A stretch of 64,000 nt of DNA from Anoxybacillus flavithermus (GTDB taxonomy: Bacteria > Bacillota > Bacilli > Bacillales > Anoxybacillaceae), in contig NZ_PEDM01000005.1 of assembly GCF_002742685.1 (NCBI RefSeq), positions 37,724 through 101,723 on the forward strand. The letters are read 5' to 3'. Each line of letters begins with the position of its first letter. Position 1 is the first letter of the stretch. Of this stretch, positions 30,506 through 39,004 are shown piece after piece. Under the pieces are notes generated by a model. The model made no database searches, was not told where the DNA came from, and saw only the letters and a program-made list of their open reading frames with translations. The translations under genes were made by a program, and so were the position numbers.

Positions 30506-31298
30506 GTGGTTGCAACGTATATATGATCAATATATGGCATATGAAAAACGGGAAAAACAAATCGTCCGTTTTTTTCAAGTAATCATTGTCATTACGTTTT
30601 TTAGTTTATGGGAAATCGCAAGCCGATTTCATTGGATCGATCCTCTTTTATTTAGCTCACCGTCTTCGATTTGGTATTTGTTTATTACAAAAATACGCGA
30701 TCACACATTGCTTACACATACAACTGTCACATTAACAGAGACGGTACTTGGCTTTATTGTAGGAACGATGATTGGCGTTTGTTTTGCTGCAATACTTTGG
30801 TGGTTTCCTCGCGTCTCAAAAATTGTTGATCCGTATTTAGTCATTTTAAATGCAATGCCAAAAGTAGCACTTGGACCAATTTTAATCGTCGCACTTGGAC
30901 CAAATATGACATCCATTGTCGCAATGGGAGCGATCATTTCGATCATTATTACAACGATTGTCGTTTACACCTCATTTAAAGAAGTAGATGCAAACTATAT
31001 CAAGGTACTTCAAACGTTCGGAGCAACGAAGCGGCAATGGTTTACAGAAGCCATTTTACCTGCTTCCTTTCCGACCATTATTTCAACGTTAAAAGTGAAC
31101 GTTGGCTTATCTTGGGTCGGTGTGATCGTTGGTGAATTTCTCGTCTCTAAACAAGGGCTCGGTTATATGATTATTTACGGGTTCCAAGTATTTAACTTTA
31201 CGCTCGTTTTATTAAGTTTGCTTATGATCGCTTTACTCTCTAGCATCATGTATCAGCTTGTCGGTTGGCTTGAAAAAAAATTAATGAAACGTGCATAG
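30492..31298 (+). CDS. ytlD: ABC transporter permease (YtlD-like)
   Basis: A 268-residue inner membrane permease with about six transmembrane helices and the EAA-type loop [20 protein letters not shown] (about residues 175-195), which contacts the ATPase. It starts with a TTG at 30492 behind AAGGAG and overlaps the ATPase gene by 14 bases. Gene order ytlC-ytlD-ytkD matches B. subtilis. Confidence 0.88.
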   Translation: MNKHEWLQRIYDQYMAYEKREKQIVRFFQVIIVITFFSLWEIASRFHWIDPLLFSSPSSIWYLFITKIRDHTLLTHTTVTLTETVLGFIVGTMIGVCFAAILWWFPRVSKIVDPYLVILNAMPKVALGPILIVALGPNMTSIVAMGAIISIIITTIVVYTSFKEVDANYIKVLQTFGATKRQWFTEAILPASFPTIISTLKVNVGLSWVGVIVGEFLVSKQGLGYMIIYGFQVFNFTLVLLSLLMIALLSSIMYQLVGWLEKKLMKRA

Positions 31299-31330
31299 CC
31301 CCACCTTCAAAGAAAAAGCGGTGGGGTTTT
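31299..31330. terminator. Terminator between ytlD and ytkD
   Basis: CCCCACC and GGTGGGG form a seven-base stem with an A-rich loop, followed by TTTT on the plus strand. It ends the transporter operon and lies at the 3' end of the convergent ytkD. Confidence 0.75.
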
Positions 31331-31805
31331 AAATCATTCCCCGCCGCTGTAACTCTTGTTTTGTATATGCCCATACGCCATCTTTCATAATAAAACTAAA
31401 TCGTTCATCTGTCGCTACGTCATCGGGAATTCGCTCCATTTGCACAGGACCGTTTGTTTCAAAATACGACTCTCTCTGTTCAAGAGAAGCCACATGGGCA
31501 AAATAAATATTTTTTACGATCGTTTCATTTGGACGTTTCACTTCATACTGTCCGATATACATGATCGTCTGAACAATACCCCCTGTTTCTTCTCTCACTT
31601 CGCGAATGGCTGCTTGTTGTGCCGTTTCTCCTTCTTCCACTTTTCCACCCGGAAACTCCCAACCCCGTATTTCGTGATTCGTCAACAACCAGCCATGATT
31701 GTAACGACAAATAACGAAAACATGTTTTGGATGTCTTGAAAAAGGATGGTCAGAAAAAGAAAGTCGAACATCGTATCCATAATAATCTTGAAATACTATC
31801 ATCAC
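31329..31805 (-). CDS. ytkD: Nudix hydrolase YtkD
   Basis: A 158-residue Nudix hydrolase. The Nudix box starts [20 protein letters not shown] and ends REETGG (about residues 51-74). B. subtilis YtkD removes oxidised nucleoside triphosphates and also acts on other nucleotides and RNA 5' ends. The neighbours ytlCD upstream and dps nearby match the B. subtilis order. Confidence 0.85.
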   Translation of the reverse strand: MMIVFQDYYGYDVRLSFSDHPFSRHPKHVFVICRYNHGWLLTNHEIRGWEFPGGKVEEGETAQQAAIREVREETGGIVQTIMYIGQYEVKRPNETIVKNIYFAHVASLEQRESYFETNGPVQMERIPDDVATDERFSFIMKDGVWAYTKQELQRRGMI

Positions 31806-31865
31806 CGTCTACCCTCAACTGTATGTTTTCTTTATTGTACCATACAGTACAATCGTCGACAGCTT

Positions 31866-32174
31866 TTATGGCTCTATCACTCCCATTTCTGCAATTTGTT
31901 GTTTCGCTTCTTTATCTCCAAGTTCATAAATCATCTCATACACTTTTTTCATTGCGTTGTCATACCCGTCGTTCGGCCGATCATAATGGTATTGCACATA
32001 CGGCACATGTGCGCGCCAAAACGATTGCCAATCAGATGAATACATTTCATCAAAATACTCCCGTAATTGAATGATTTCTTCATCTGACGCCTCAATTCGA
32101 AACTCCCAAGGTGATGCCGTTTTCACTTGCGAAATTTCGCCACGAGCCACTGAAACATAGTACGTTTTTTTCAT
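31866..32174 (-). CDS. Conserved protein of unknown function
   Basis: A 102-residue soluble protein starting MKKTYYVSVARGEISQVKTA, with the ATG at 32174 preceded by GAGGTGGGGAGATG-type sequence. Aromatic, acidic text follows (LREYFDEMYSSDWQSFWRAH, then YDNAMKKVYEMIYELGDKEA). Similar proteins exist in Geobacillus and Bacillus, sometimes labelled hydrolase without visible support. I see no catalytic motif. Confidence 0.7.
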   Translation of the reverse strand: MKKTYYVSVARGEISQVKTASPWEFRIEASDEEIIQLREYFDEMYSSDWQSFWRAHVPYVQYHYDRPNDGYDNAMKKVYEMIYELGDKEAKQQIAEMGVIEP

Positions 32175-32233
32175 CTCCCCACCTCTTTTCCATTTGTTAC
32201 GGTTAGTGTGAGTCGATTCATTTGTTTTCATGC

Positions 32234-32257
32234 AAAAAGGTGGGAACCCCCACCTTA
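32234..32257 (-). terminator. dps terminator
   Basis: On the minus strand AAGGTGGG and CCCACCTT pair around a short loop at the dps stop codon and are followed by TTT. Confidence 0.75.
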
Positions 32258-32692
32258 TCCAAGAAACGATTTTAACATCCACACATGCTTTTCTAAACTT
32301 TGGTGAATGCCTAAAAGCATATCGCCTGTTGTTTCATCATCAATTTGTCCAGCGTAATTCATGCCATCTTTTAATTCTTGAATCATCGTTTCAAAATCAC
32401 GAACAATTTCGGCTACCATTTCTTCTGCTGTTTCATTTCCTTTTGCTTCATGTACAGAAGCTGTCGCTAAATAATCTTTCATCGTTGCTAGCGGTTTTCC
32501 ACCTAATGCTAATAAACGTTCTGCTAACTCATCGATATGTAGTGCCGCTTCATTGTACAGTTCTTCAAATTTTGTATGCAACGTAAAGAATTGCGGACCT
32601 TTCACATACCAATGGTAGTTGTGTAATTTTACATATAACACGTTCCAGTTTGCAATTTGTTTGTTGACAATATCAATTAATTTTTCTTGCAC
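32255..32692 (-). CDS. dps: Dps/MrgA-type DNA-protecting ferritin
   Basis: A 145-residue miniferritin that oxidises and stores iron and protects DNA under stress. The ferroxidase-site text is present: [20 protein letters not shown], then [20 protein letters not shown]. It starts with a GTG at 32692 behind GAGGAGG. The promoter appears to be TTACAA (32732-32737), 17 bases, TATAAT (32709-32714) on the minus strand, with a GATTATAATC palindrome over the -10 element that could bind a PerR-type regulator. Confidence 0.92.
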   Translation of the reverse strand: MQEKLIDIVNKQIANWNVLYVKLHNYHWYVKGPQFFTLHTKFEELYNEAALHIDELAERLLALGGKPLATMKDYLATASVHEAKGNETAEEMVAEIVRDFETMIQELKDGMNYAGQIDDETTGDMLLGIHQSLEKHVWMLKSFLG

Positions 32693-32800
32693 GATTATTC
32701 CCTCCTCGATTATAATCTTTCCCCTTCTTCATTGTAACAAACAAAAAACATTTGGAAAATGATACGTTTTTGCATTAACATAAAATGTGGAGGGATGTAT

Positions 32801-32941
32801 ATGTTACTCACTTTTATTATCTCTATCATCATTGTATTTGTCGTACTCATCTTAAGCGTTTTAACGATTTCAAAAGCATACAAATACAAACATACTATTG
32901 ATGAATTGCCAACTGAAAAAAACAAAGGTTCAGACATGTAA
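32801..32941 (+). CDS. Small membrane protein (YtzI-like)
   Basis: A 46-residue protein starting MLLTFIISIIIVFVVLILSV, a single transmembrane helix, followed by a charged tail (KAYKYKHTIDELPTEKNKG). The ATG at 32801 has GGAGGG six bases upstream. Its size and place next to luxS suggest the B. subtilis YtzI protein. The function is unknown. Confidence 0.65.
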   Translation: MLLTFIISIIIVFVVLILSVLTISKAYKYKHTIDELPTEKNKGSDM

Positions 32942-32956
32942 CGCCTGAACCTTTGT
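32925..32956. terminator. Bidirectional terminator between the small membrane gene and luxS
   Basis: AAAGGTTCAG and CTGAACCTTT pair exactly around an 11-base loop. It serves the 3' ends of two convergent genes; the T tract is short. Confidence 0.7.
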
Positions 32957-32959
32957 CGT

Positions 32960-33433
32960 TTAGCCAAACACTTTTTTCAATTCTTCTTTTGATTGCGACA
33001 ACCAGTAACGCATAAGCCGTTTGGCTCCTTCTAAATCATGTAATTTCGCTTGACCACATTCTTTTTCCGTTGCAGCTGGCACTTCTGTAACCGTCAATGC
33101 CTCATTCATTGTCGCTTCAAGCAAGTCAATAATTTCTTCGACTGCTGGCGTACCGCTAACGACTAAATAATAGCCTGTTTGACATCCCATCGGAGAAATG
33201 TCGATAATATCGAAATGATTGTATTTTTCAGCATGCTTACGAATGTGCACCGCTAGCAAATGTTCAAGCGTATGAATGGCTGCTGGTTGCATCGCTTCTT
33301 TATTTGGCTGGCAAAAGCGAATATCAAATTTATTCACAACACCGTCGCTGCCAACTTTATGAACGCCGCAATGGCGAACGTACGGTGCTTTGACCGCACA
33401 ATGATCAAGCTCAAAGCTTTCTACTGAAGGCAT
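32960..33433 (-). CDS. luxS: S-ribosylhomocysteine lyase LuxS
   Basis: A 157-residue metalloenzyme that splits S-ribosylhomocysteine into homocysteine and the precursor of autoinducer-2. The metal-binding motif [14 protein letters not shown] (about residues 53-66) and the third ligand region [18 protein letters not shown] are present. The start [11 protein letters not shown] at 33433 is set by AGAGGTGAGAGG. It has usual full length. Confidence 0.95.
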   Translation of the reverse strand: MPSVESFELDHCAVKAPYVRHCGVHKVGSDGVVNKFDIRFCQPNKEAMQPAAIHTLEHLLAVHIRKHAEKYNHFDIIDISPMGCQTGYYLVVSGTPAVEEIIDLLEATMNEALTVTEVPAATEKECGQAKLHDLEGAKRLMRYWLSQSKEELKKVFG

Positions 33434-33562
33434 ACCTCTCACCTCTTTCTCAATTGTTACGTTTTTATCATACACAAAAGTCCGACTTTTTTCATCTTTT
33501 TTTGTTAGTATGATTTCAACTAACTATGTTACAATAAGGAAAAATAGGGGTAGGTGTATCAT

Positions 33563-33787
33563 ATGAAGCATATATTCATTTTACTGATTCGTTTTTATCA
33601 ACGATTTATTTCCCCTTTAAAACCACCGACATGCCGGTTTTATCCTACTTGCTCGCATTATGGATTAGAAGCTATTCGTCGGTTTGGTGCGTTCAAAGGA
33701 GGCTATTTAACAATAAAACGCATTTTAAAGTGCCATCCGTTTCATCCCGGTGGATTTGATCCTGTACCAGAGAAAGAGGAAAAGTAA
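33563..33787 (+). CDS. yidD: Membrane protein insertion efficiency factor YidD
   Basis: A 74-residue protein with the hallmark [20 protein letters not shown] and a conserved [14 protein letters not shown] end. It has an amphipathic N-terminus ([16 protein letters not shown]) and supports membrane protein insertion by YidC/SpoIIIJ. It corresponds to B. subtilis ytjA, near luxS as here. The ATG at 33563 follows GGGGTAGG. Confidence 0.92.
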   Translation: MKHIFILLIRFYQRFISPLKPPTCRFYPTCSHYGLEAIRRFGAFKGGYLTIKRILKCHPFHPGGFDPVPEKEEK

Positions 33788-33847
33788 TTGCCCTTTCTCT
33801 TTTTTTTCGATATGATAAGGAATGTAAATCGTAATAATTACGTTTTA
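33788..33847 (+). promoter_or_regulatory. Promoter and Zur box of zagA
   Basis: A sigma-A promoter TTGCCC (33788-33793), 17 bases, TATGAT (33811-33816) is followed by TAAATCGTAATAATTACG at 33825-33842, continued by TTTTA. This closely matches the Bacillus Zur box. Zinc-loaded Zur would bind near the transcription start and shut the gene. Confidence 0.85.
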
Positions 33848-33864
33848 AGAAAGGAGAAACGTAT

Positions 33865-35046
33865 ATGAAAGTGCCTGTTACCGTATTAAGTGGCTATTTA
33901 GGTTCTGGAAAAACGACATTGCTTAATCATATTTTAAACAATCGTGACGGATTAAAAATCGCTGTCATCGTCAATGACATGAGTGAAGTCAATATTGACG
34001 CTGAATTAATTAAACAAGGCGGTTTTTCACGCACAGAAGAAAAGCTTGTGCAAATCCAAAACGGCTGTATTTGTTGTACGTTACGAGAAGATTTAATGAA
34101 AGAAGTTGAAAATCTTGTTAATTCAGGAAATATCGATTATATCGTTATCGAATCATCGGGCATTAGCGAACCGATTCCTGTTGCTCAAACATTTACTTAC
34201 ATTGATGAGGAATTCGGGATCGACTTAACGTCAAAATGTCAATTAGATACGATGGTCACTGTTGTAGATGCCAATCGTTTTTGGCATGATTTTGCCTCCG
34301 GTGAAACGTTATTCGATCGTAAACAAGCAGTCGATGAAACAGATGTGCGTGAAGTCGTTGATTTATTAATCGACCAAATTGAATTTGCGAACGTGCTTAT
34401 TTTAAATAAAATTGATTGTATTTCGGAAGAAGATGCGGACGAATTAGAAGCACTCCTTCGTAAATTAAACCCAGAAGCAAAAATCATTCGGACAACGTAC
34501 GGAAAAGTGGCGCTTCATGACATTTTAAACACACGTTTATTTGACTTTGAAAAAGCGAGTCAATCGGCTGGATGGATAAAAGAACTAAACGAAGAACATA
34601 CACCTGAAACAGAAGAATACGGCATTTCTTCCTTCGTATATCGCCGCCGTCGCCCGTTTCACCCTGAACGGCTTATGCATTGGCTTGAAAACTGGCCGGT
34701 TGAAGTCGTTCGTGCAAAGGGATTTTTCTGGCTCGCTTCACGCAACGATATGTGCGGACTTCTTTCACAAGCTGGACCATCCATTATGATTCAAGGGGCT
34801 GGCGAATGGATTGCCACATATCCTCCACATGAACGTGAACAAATTTTGCGACAAGAGCCAGAATTACGTGCCAAATGGAACGATACGTATGGTGATCGCA
34901 TGACAGAACTCGTGTTTATTGGAATCGATATGGATGAACAAGCCATTTCTTCTTCACTCGATACATGCTTATTAACAGATGAAGAAATGAGCAAAGATTG
35001 GTCAACATTTGTCGATCCACTCCCACCATTTGTTTCTGTTTCATAG
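33865..35046 (+). CDS. zagA: Zinc-responsive GTPase metallochaperone (ZagA/YciC-like)
   Basis: A 393-residue G3E GTPase of the CobW family, close in length and text to B. subtilis YciC (ZagA). The P loop is LSGYLGSGKTTLLNHIL (about residues 8-24), the metal motif GCICC lies in IQNGCICCTLREDLM (about 68-75), and NKID is the guanine motif. It supplies zinc to client enzymes during zinc limitation. A Zur box upstream supports this. Confidence 0.92.
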   Translation: MKVPVTVLSGYLGSGKTTLLNHILNNRDGLKIAVIVNDMSEVNIDAELIKQGGFSRTEEKLVQIQNGCICCTLREDLMKEVENLVNSGNIDYIVIESSGISEPIPVAQTFTYIDEEFGIDLTSKCQLDTMVTVVDANRFWHDFASGETLFDRKQAVDETDVREVVDLLIDQIEFANVLILNKIDCISEEDADELEALLRKLNPEAKIIRTTYGKVALHDILNTRLFDFEKASQSAGWIKELNEEHTPETEEYGISSFVYRRRRPFHPERLMHWLENWPVEVVRAKGFFWLASRNDMCGLLSQAGPSIMIQGAGEWIATYPPHEREQILRQEPELRAKWNDTYGDRMTELVFIGIDMDEQAISSSLDTCLLTDEEMSKDWSTFVDPLPPFVSVS

Positions 35047-35075
35047 TTTTCAAATCGTAACGATTACGATATAAT
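35047..35075 (+). promoter_or_regulatory. Promoter and Zur box of znuA
   Basis: A perfect -10 TATAAT (35070-35075) lies 17 bases after TTTTCA. The spacer contains AAATCGTAACGATTACGAT (35052-35070), a near-perfect Zur dyad. Transcription should start near 35082. Confidence 0.85.
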
Positions 35076-35088
35076 AAAACAGGAGTGA

Positions 35089-35129
35089 GAAAGATGTTAT
35101 CTGATGATCAGAAACATCTTTCTTTATTT
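35089..35129 (+). promoter_or_regulatory. Leader hairpin before znuA, terminator-like
   Basis: GAAAGATGTT (35089-35098) pairs perfectly with AACATCTTTC (35113-35122), with an inner CTGA/TCAG stem, followed by TTTATTT. It lies after the predicted transcription start and before the znuA start codon. It may attenuate znuA or protect the mRNA 5' end; it could also stop read-through from zagA. Confidence 0.6.
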
Positions 35130-35144
35130 GGAAGGAGGAAGAAG

Positions 35145-36122
35145 ATGAAGGTAAAAACCATTTTATCCATTATACTTGCAAGTACACTACTGCTGTTCGG
35201 ATGCTCCCAACAAGAACAGACGAATGAACCGAAGAATGAGGAAAAAAACGATCAACTTATCGTTTATACAACTGTATACCCTCTTCAAGATTTTACTGAA
35301 AAAATTGGTGGCAAGCACGTTCAAGTGAAAAGCGTATACCCTCCCGGCGTTGATGTGCACACATACGAACCAACGGCAAAAACGATGCAACAAATCGCAG
35401 ATGCTGACGCTTTCATTTACATCGGTCAAGGAATGGAAGGATTTGTTGATCGCGTTGTCCAAACGTTAGAAAATGAACACGTCAAGTTCGTAGAAGCAAC
35501 AGCTGAGATGGAATTGCTTTCAGCCAACCATACTCATAGAGACGAACATGCCCACGGAGATGAAGATGAACATGCTCATGAAGTTGAACATGCTCACGGA
35601 GATGTCGATCCTCACGTCTGGTTAGATCCGATATATTCTATCCAAATGGCTGAAACGATTAAACAAACGTTAACAGAACTAAAACCTGAAGCAAAAGACG
35701 ACTTTGAACAAAACTTTGCTTCGTTAAAACAGCAGCTTGAACAGCTCGATCAACAATTTCAACAACTGATGAAAGAGGCGAAAAGAAAAGATATTCTTGT
35801 TGCTCATGCCGCATACGGCTATTGGGAGAAACGATACGGCTTAAAACAAATAAGCGTAACCGGATTGTCACCAACAAATGAACCGTCACAAAAGCAACTT
35901 GCTTCAATCATCAAGGAAGCAAAAGGGCACGACGTGCGTTATATCTTTTTTGAGCAAAACGTAACATCAAAAATTGCTGAAGTTGTGAAAAATGAAATCG
36001 GAGCCGATGTACTTATCCTGCACAACTTAGAAGCACGAACAAATGATGATATAAAAAACAACAAAGACTACTTTGCAATTATGAATGACAACATCTCTGC
36101 ACTAAAAAAAGCACTACAATAA
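35145..36122 (+). CDS. znuA: Zinc ABC transporter substrate-binding lipoprotein ZnuA/AdcA
   Basis: A 325-residue lipoprotein of the cluster A-I metal-binding type. The signal peptide ends in LLLFGCSQQ with the lipobox cysteine. Zinc ligands sit in GVDVHTYEPT and HAAYGYWEKRYG, and a histidine-rich loop (HTHRDEHAHGDEDEHAHEVE region, residues about 125-150) is typical of zinc-specific members. The ATG at 35145 has AAGGAGG upstream; an in-frame ATG at 35094 with AGGAG would add 17 residues inside the leader hairpin. No permease or ATPase gene follows, so they must lie elsewhere. Confidence 0.9.
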   Translation: MKVKTILSIILASTLLLFGCSQQEQTNEPKNEEKNDQLIVYTTVYPLQDFTEKIGGKHVQVKSVYPPGVDVHTYEPTAKTMQQIADADAFIYIGQGMEGFVDRVVQTLENEHVKFVEATAEMELLSANHTHRDEHAHGDEDEHAHEVEHAHGDVDPHVWLDPIYSIQMAETIKQTLTELKPEAKDDFEQNFASLKQQLEQLDQQFQQLMKEAKRKDILVAHAAYGYWEKRYGLKQISVTGLSPTNEPSQKQLASIIKEAKGHDVRYIFFEQNVTSKIAEVVKNEIGADVLILHNLEARTNDDIKNNKDYFAIMNDNISALKKALQ

Positions 36123-36150
36123 GCGATCGTGACGGTCGCTTATTTTTTTG
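36122..36150 (+). terminator. znuA terminator
   Basis: AAGCGA and TCGCTT pair around a nine-base loop with further GC content and are followed by ATTTTTTT. Confidence 0.8.
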
Positions 36151-36217
36151 CATATTTTTTCCCTTTTCAAATCAAACTATGAAACGACAATGTATGGAAA
36201 GGGATGAACATTTCGGT

Positions 36218-37546
36218 ATGGATCACGTATTAACAGCAAGAACGCTTTTTGGCACAACGATGGCATTTCATATTATTTTCGCGACGCTTGGGGTTGGGAT
36301 TCCGTTTATGATTTTATTGGCCGAGCTACTATATCAAAAAACAAAAGATAGTGACTATGCGCTCATGGCAAATCGTTGGACGAAAGCGCTCGCCATTTTG
36401 CTCGGTGTAGCAATCCCGTCTGGAACGATTGCGGGCGTACAGCTTTCTCTTTTATGGCCGGGCTTTATGGAAGTGATCGGCAAAGTGATGGCACTCCCAT
36501 TTCAAATTGAAATTTATGCGTTTTTCGTCGAAGCGTTGTTTTTATCCATTTACGTATATGCAGCTAACCGCATTTCTCCAACGATGCGCATCGTCAGCTT
36601 GACGTTTGTCGCCATTGGAGCGGCCGCTTCTGCCATTTTAATTACGAACGTACATGCCTTTGAAGGTACACCGACAGGCTTTCGTATCGAAAATGGACAA
36701 ATTGTCGACGTCGATCCGTGGAAGGCGTTTTTTAATCCGAGCTTTGCTGTCACAGCTACACACGTTGTTTTATCAGCTTATATGACCGGAGCTTTTACGA
36801 TTGCTTCCATCTCCGCCTATAAGATGTTGAAAAATAAACATAACGAACGCATTCAGCTTTTTCATAAAAAAGCACTGATGCTCGGGTTAACAGTTGGTGG
36901 CGTATTTTCTTTACTCACGGCCATAAACGGACACGAATCAGCTCAACTTCTTCATGAATATCAACCAGAAAAATTAGCTGCTGCTGAAGGATTGTTTGAA
37001 ACGCAGTCACACGCCCCACTCGTTATCGGTGGTTTTACAGATCGCGAAACACAAACAGTAAAATGGGGCATTGAAATCCCGTGGCTGCTTAGCTTTTTAG
37101 CTGGTAATCGCTTCGATACCATCGTTGTCGGGTTAAATGATTTTCCTGAAGAATGGTGGCCTCCGCTATTCGTCCATACACTTTTTAACGCAATGGTCGG
37201 GATTGGCATGTTTCTGCTCCTCCTTTCGATCGTCGGATTCATTTGGCATCGCATAAGAAAACAACACATATTTCCGAACTGGTTTATGTGGACAGTTGTT
37301 ACTGCTGGACCGCTCGCTCTTCTCGGCATTGAATTTGGCTGGATTTTTGCTTGCACAGGCAGACAACCGTGGGTTATTTATCGCATGATGACAACTGCAG
37401 AAGCTGTAACACAATCAACAAATTTAGGAACACTTTTTCTTTTGTTTACGTCCATTTACGTATTTTTACTCGTCGCAGTCGTACTCGTCTTGCGTTCTTA
37501 TTTCCGCCGCCATCCGATTGAACAACACTTACCTACGCACATGTAG
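36218..37546 (+). CDS. ythA: Cytochrome bd-type oxidase subunit I (YthA-like)
   Basis: A 442-residue membrane protein with about nine transmembrane helices, subunit I of a bd-type quinol oxidase. The start MDHVLTARTLFGTTMAFHII matches the beginning of B. subtilis YthA; an AAAGGGATG lies 11 bases upstream. The histidine in AFHIIFATLGVG and a later one in ATHVVLSAYMTGAF are likely haem ligands. The end of the quinol-binding side carries GRQPWVIYRMMTTAEAV. It is more distant from the CydA at 44061, so it is a second oxidase and not a duplicate. Confidence 0.85.
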   Translation: MDHVLTARTLFGTTMAFHIIFATLGVGIPFMILLAELLYQKTKDSDYALMANRWTKALAILLGVAIPSGTIAGVQLSLLWPGFMEVIGKVMALPFQIEIYAFFVEALFLSIYVYAANRISPTMRIVSLTFVAIGAAASAILITNVHAFEGTPTGFRIENGQIVDVDPWKAFFNPSFAVTATHVVLSAYMTGAFTIASISAYKMLKNKHNERIQLFHKKALMLGLTVGGVFSLLTAINGHESAQLLHEYQPEKLAAAEGLFETQSHAPLVIGGFTDRETQTVKWGIEIPWLLSFLAGNRFDTIVVGLNDFPEEWWPPLFVHTLFNAMVGIGMFLLLLSIVGFIWHRIRKQHIFPNWFMWTVVTAGPLALLGIEFGWIFACTGRQPWVIYRMMTTAEAVTQSTNLGTLFLLFTSIYVFLLVAVVLVLRSYFRRHPIEQHLPTHM

Positions 37547-37557
37547 AAAGGAGCAAG

Positions 37558-38598
37558 ATGATGACAGATGAATTAATTGCCATTTCAATTTTATGGGGAT
37601 TTATTTTTATTTACGCCGTCATGGCGACGATGGACTTTGGAGCAGGGTTTTGGTCGATGGTATATATGAACCGCCCACAAACGAAAGCAACGAAAATCGC
37701 AAACCGATATTTATCACCGACATGGGAAGTGACGAACGTCTTTATCGTCGCGATAGTCGTGGCGATCGTCAGCTTTTTTCCAGGAGCAACGTTTATGCTT
37801 GGGACAATTTTACTTATACCCGGAAGCATTATTTTACTTTTGCTTACTATTCGTAGTGCATTTCTCGTTTTTTCGCACGTTGCTCCTAAATATGAAAAAG
37901 TGCTTGTTTACATTTCTGGTATAAGCGGCTTGCTTATTCCAGCATTTTTAATTAGCGTCTTGCCCATTACACATGGGTCTTTCGTTGAAACAGTCAATGG
38001 GGTCAGTCGTCTTCGGCTCGATCGGCTGTTTACAAGCCCACACGAATATGCGTTTATTGCCTTTGCGATTACAAGCACACTTTTTCTTTCTTCGCTTTTA
38101 TTAGCAGACTACTCAAACGAAGCAAATGAAATAGAAGCGTATACGATTTATCACCGCGATGCGCTCATTATCGGGCCATTTGCTCTTCTTTCCTCTATTC
38201 TCATTATGGTCACGATGCGAAATGAAGCGCGTTGGCTATATGACGGAATGATGGCACGTTGGCCATGGCTTGTCGCTTCCGTCATATTGTTCCTTTTAGC
38301 TGGCGGGGCGCTTTTTCTTCCTTCATGGAAAAGAAAAAACGGACGCGGAATGCCACGTCTTGCGGTTGTAGCCATCGTCTTACAATATTTTTGTGCAAGT
38401 TACGCATATGGAAAAGCTCATTTACCATATATGATTTATCCGAATATGACAATTGAATCAGGGTTTACGCATCCGAATACATTTCGTGCCCTTTTTGCTA
38501 CGTATATCGTTGGCTTTGCAATTTTATTTCCAGGATTCATTTATTTTTGGCGGCTGTTTATGAAAGATCGTCGCTACGTAGCAAATGATGAAAAATAA
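37558..38598 (+). CDS. ythB: Cytochrome bd-type oxidase subunit II (YthB-like)
   Basis: A 346-residue subunit II with about eight to nine transmembrane helices, encoded 11 bases after subunit I behind AAAGGAGCAAG. Characteristic text is YAVMATMDFGAGFWSMVY near the start and LLIPGSIILLLLTIRSAFLV in the middle. It assembles with YthA into a quinol oxidase that reduces oxygen without pumping protons. Confidence 0.85.
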   Translation: MMTDELIAISILWGFIFIYAVMATMDFGAGFWSMVYMNRPQTKATKIANRYLSPTWEVTNVFIVAIVVAIVSFFPGATFMLGTILLIPGSIILLLLTIRSAFLVFSHVAPKYEKVLVYISGISGLLIPAFLISVLPITHGSFVETVNGVSRLRLDRLFTSPHEYAFIAFAITSTLFLSSLLLADYSNEANEIEAYTIYHRDALIIGPFALLSSILIMVTMRNEARWLYDGMMARWPWLVASVILFLLAGGALFLPSWKRKNGRGMPRLAVVAIVLQYFCASYAYGKAHLPYMIYPNMTIESGFTHPNTFRALFATYIVGFAILFPGFIYFWRLFMKDRRYVANDEK

Positions 38599-38601
38599 TG
38601 A

Positions 38602-38696
38602 TTGCAAATGTTGAAATTTTTCGCTATAGTTTTAAACGTAAACCTTTTTTGTACAATATATTGTGATAATAAAACAATATAATAACTATATATTGA
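38602..38696 (+). promoter_or_regulatory. nrd promoter with two NrdR boxes
   Basis: A promoter TTGCAA (38602-38607), 17 bases, TATAGT (38625-38630) precedes the operon. Two NrdR-box-like sequences follow: ACAATATATTGT (38653-38664, perfect palindrome) and ACTATATATTGA (38685-38696). Their ATATAT cores are 32 bases apart, a whole number of helical turns as NrdR requires. NrdR represses ribonucleotide reductase genes when dATP is high. Confidence 0.75.
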
Positions 38697-38990
38697 AACC
38701 GACAAGTGAAGGTGTCCAAGCGGACTTAATAGGGAATCTGGTGAGAATCCAGAACTGTCCCCGCAACTGTGTGCGCAGACGAAATGGAAATAACACCACT
38801 GTATATGTCAGCTTTTCAGGCGCATATATGGGAAGGAATCCAAAGTAGGAAGAAGCGCGAGTCAGGAGACCTGCCTTCCTTGTATCGTTTCATATTCTTC
38901 GGGGATTGAGAAGATGAAACGATGGTGAAAGCATGCCTTTTTCCATCGTTTCATCCGCTCAATGAGGGCGGATGTTTTTATTTTTTTAGG
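38695..38990 (+). ncRNA. Cobalamin (B12) riboswitch with terminator
   Basis: The conserved aptamer text is clear: GGGAATCTGGTGAGAATCCA, then AACTGTCCCCGCAACTGT, and near the 3' end GAGTCAGGAGACCTGCC. The outer stem pairs GAAAC, CAAG and GAAGG (38695-38712) with CCTTC, CTTG and GTTTC (38874-38891). The expression platform ends in a terminator CATCCGC/GCGGATG (38952-38974) with TTTTTATTTTTTT. It should make nrd expression respond to adenosylcobalamin, probably shutting this B12-independent enzyme when a B12-dependent one can work. Confidence 0.93.
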
Positions 38991-39004
38991 GGAAGGGATG
39001 TTAC

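Noticed and set aside
36179..36217. Upstream ATG of the YthA-like gene
   Set aside because: No ribosome binding site precedes it, it follows the znuA terminator too closely, and family members start at the MDHVL position.
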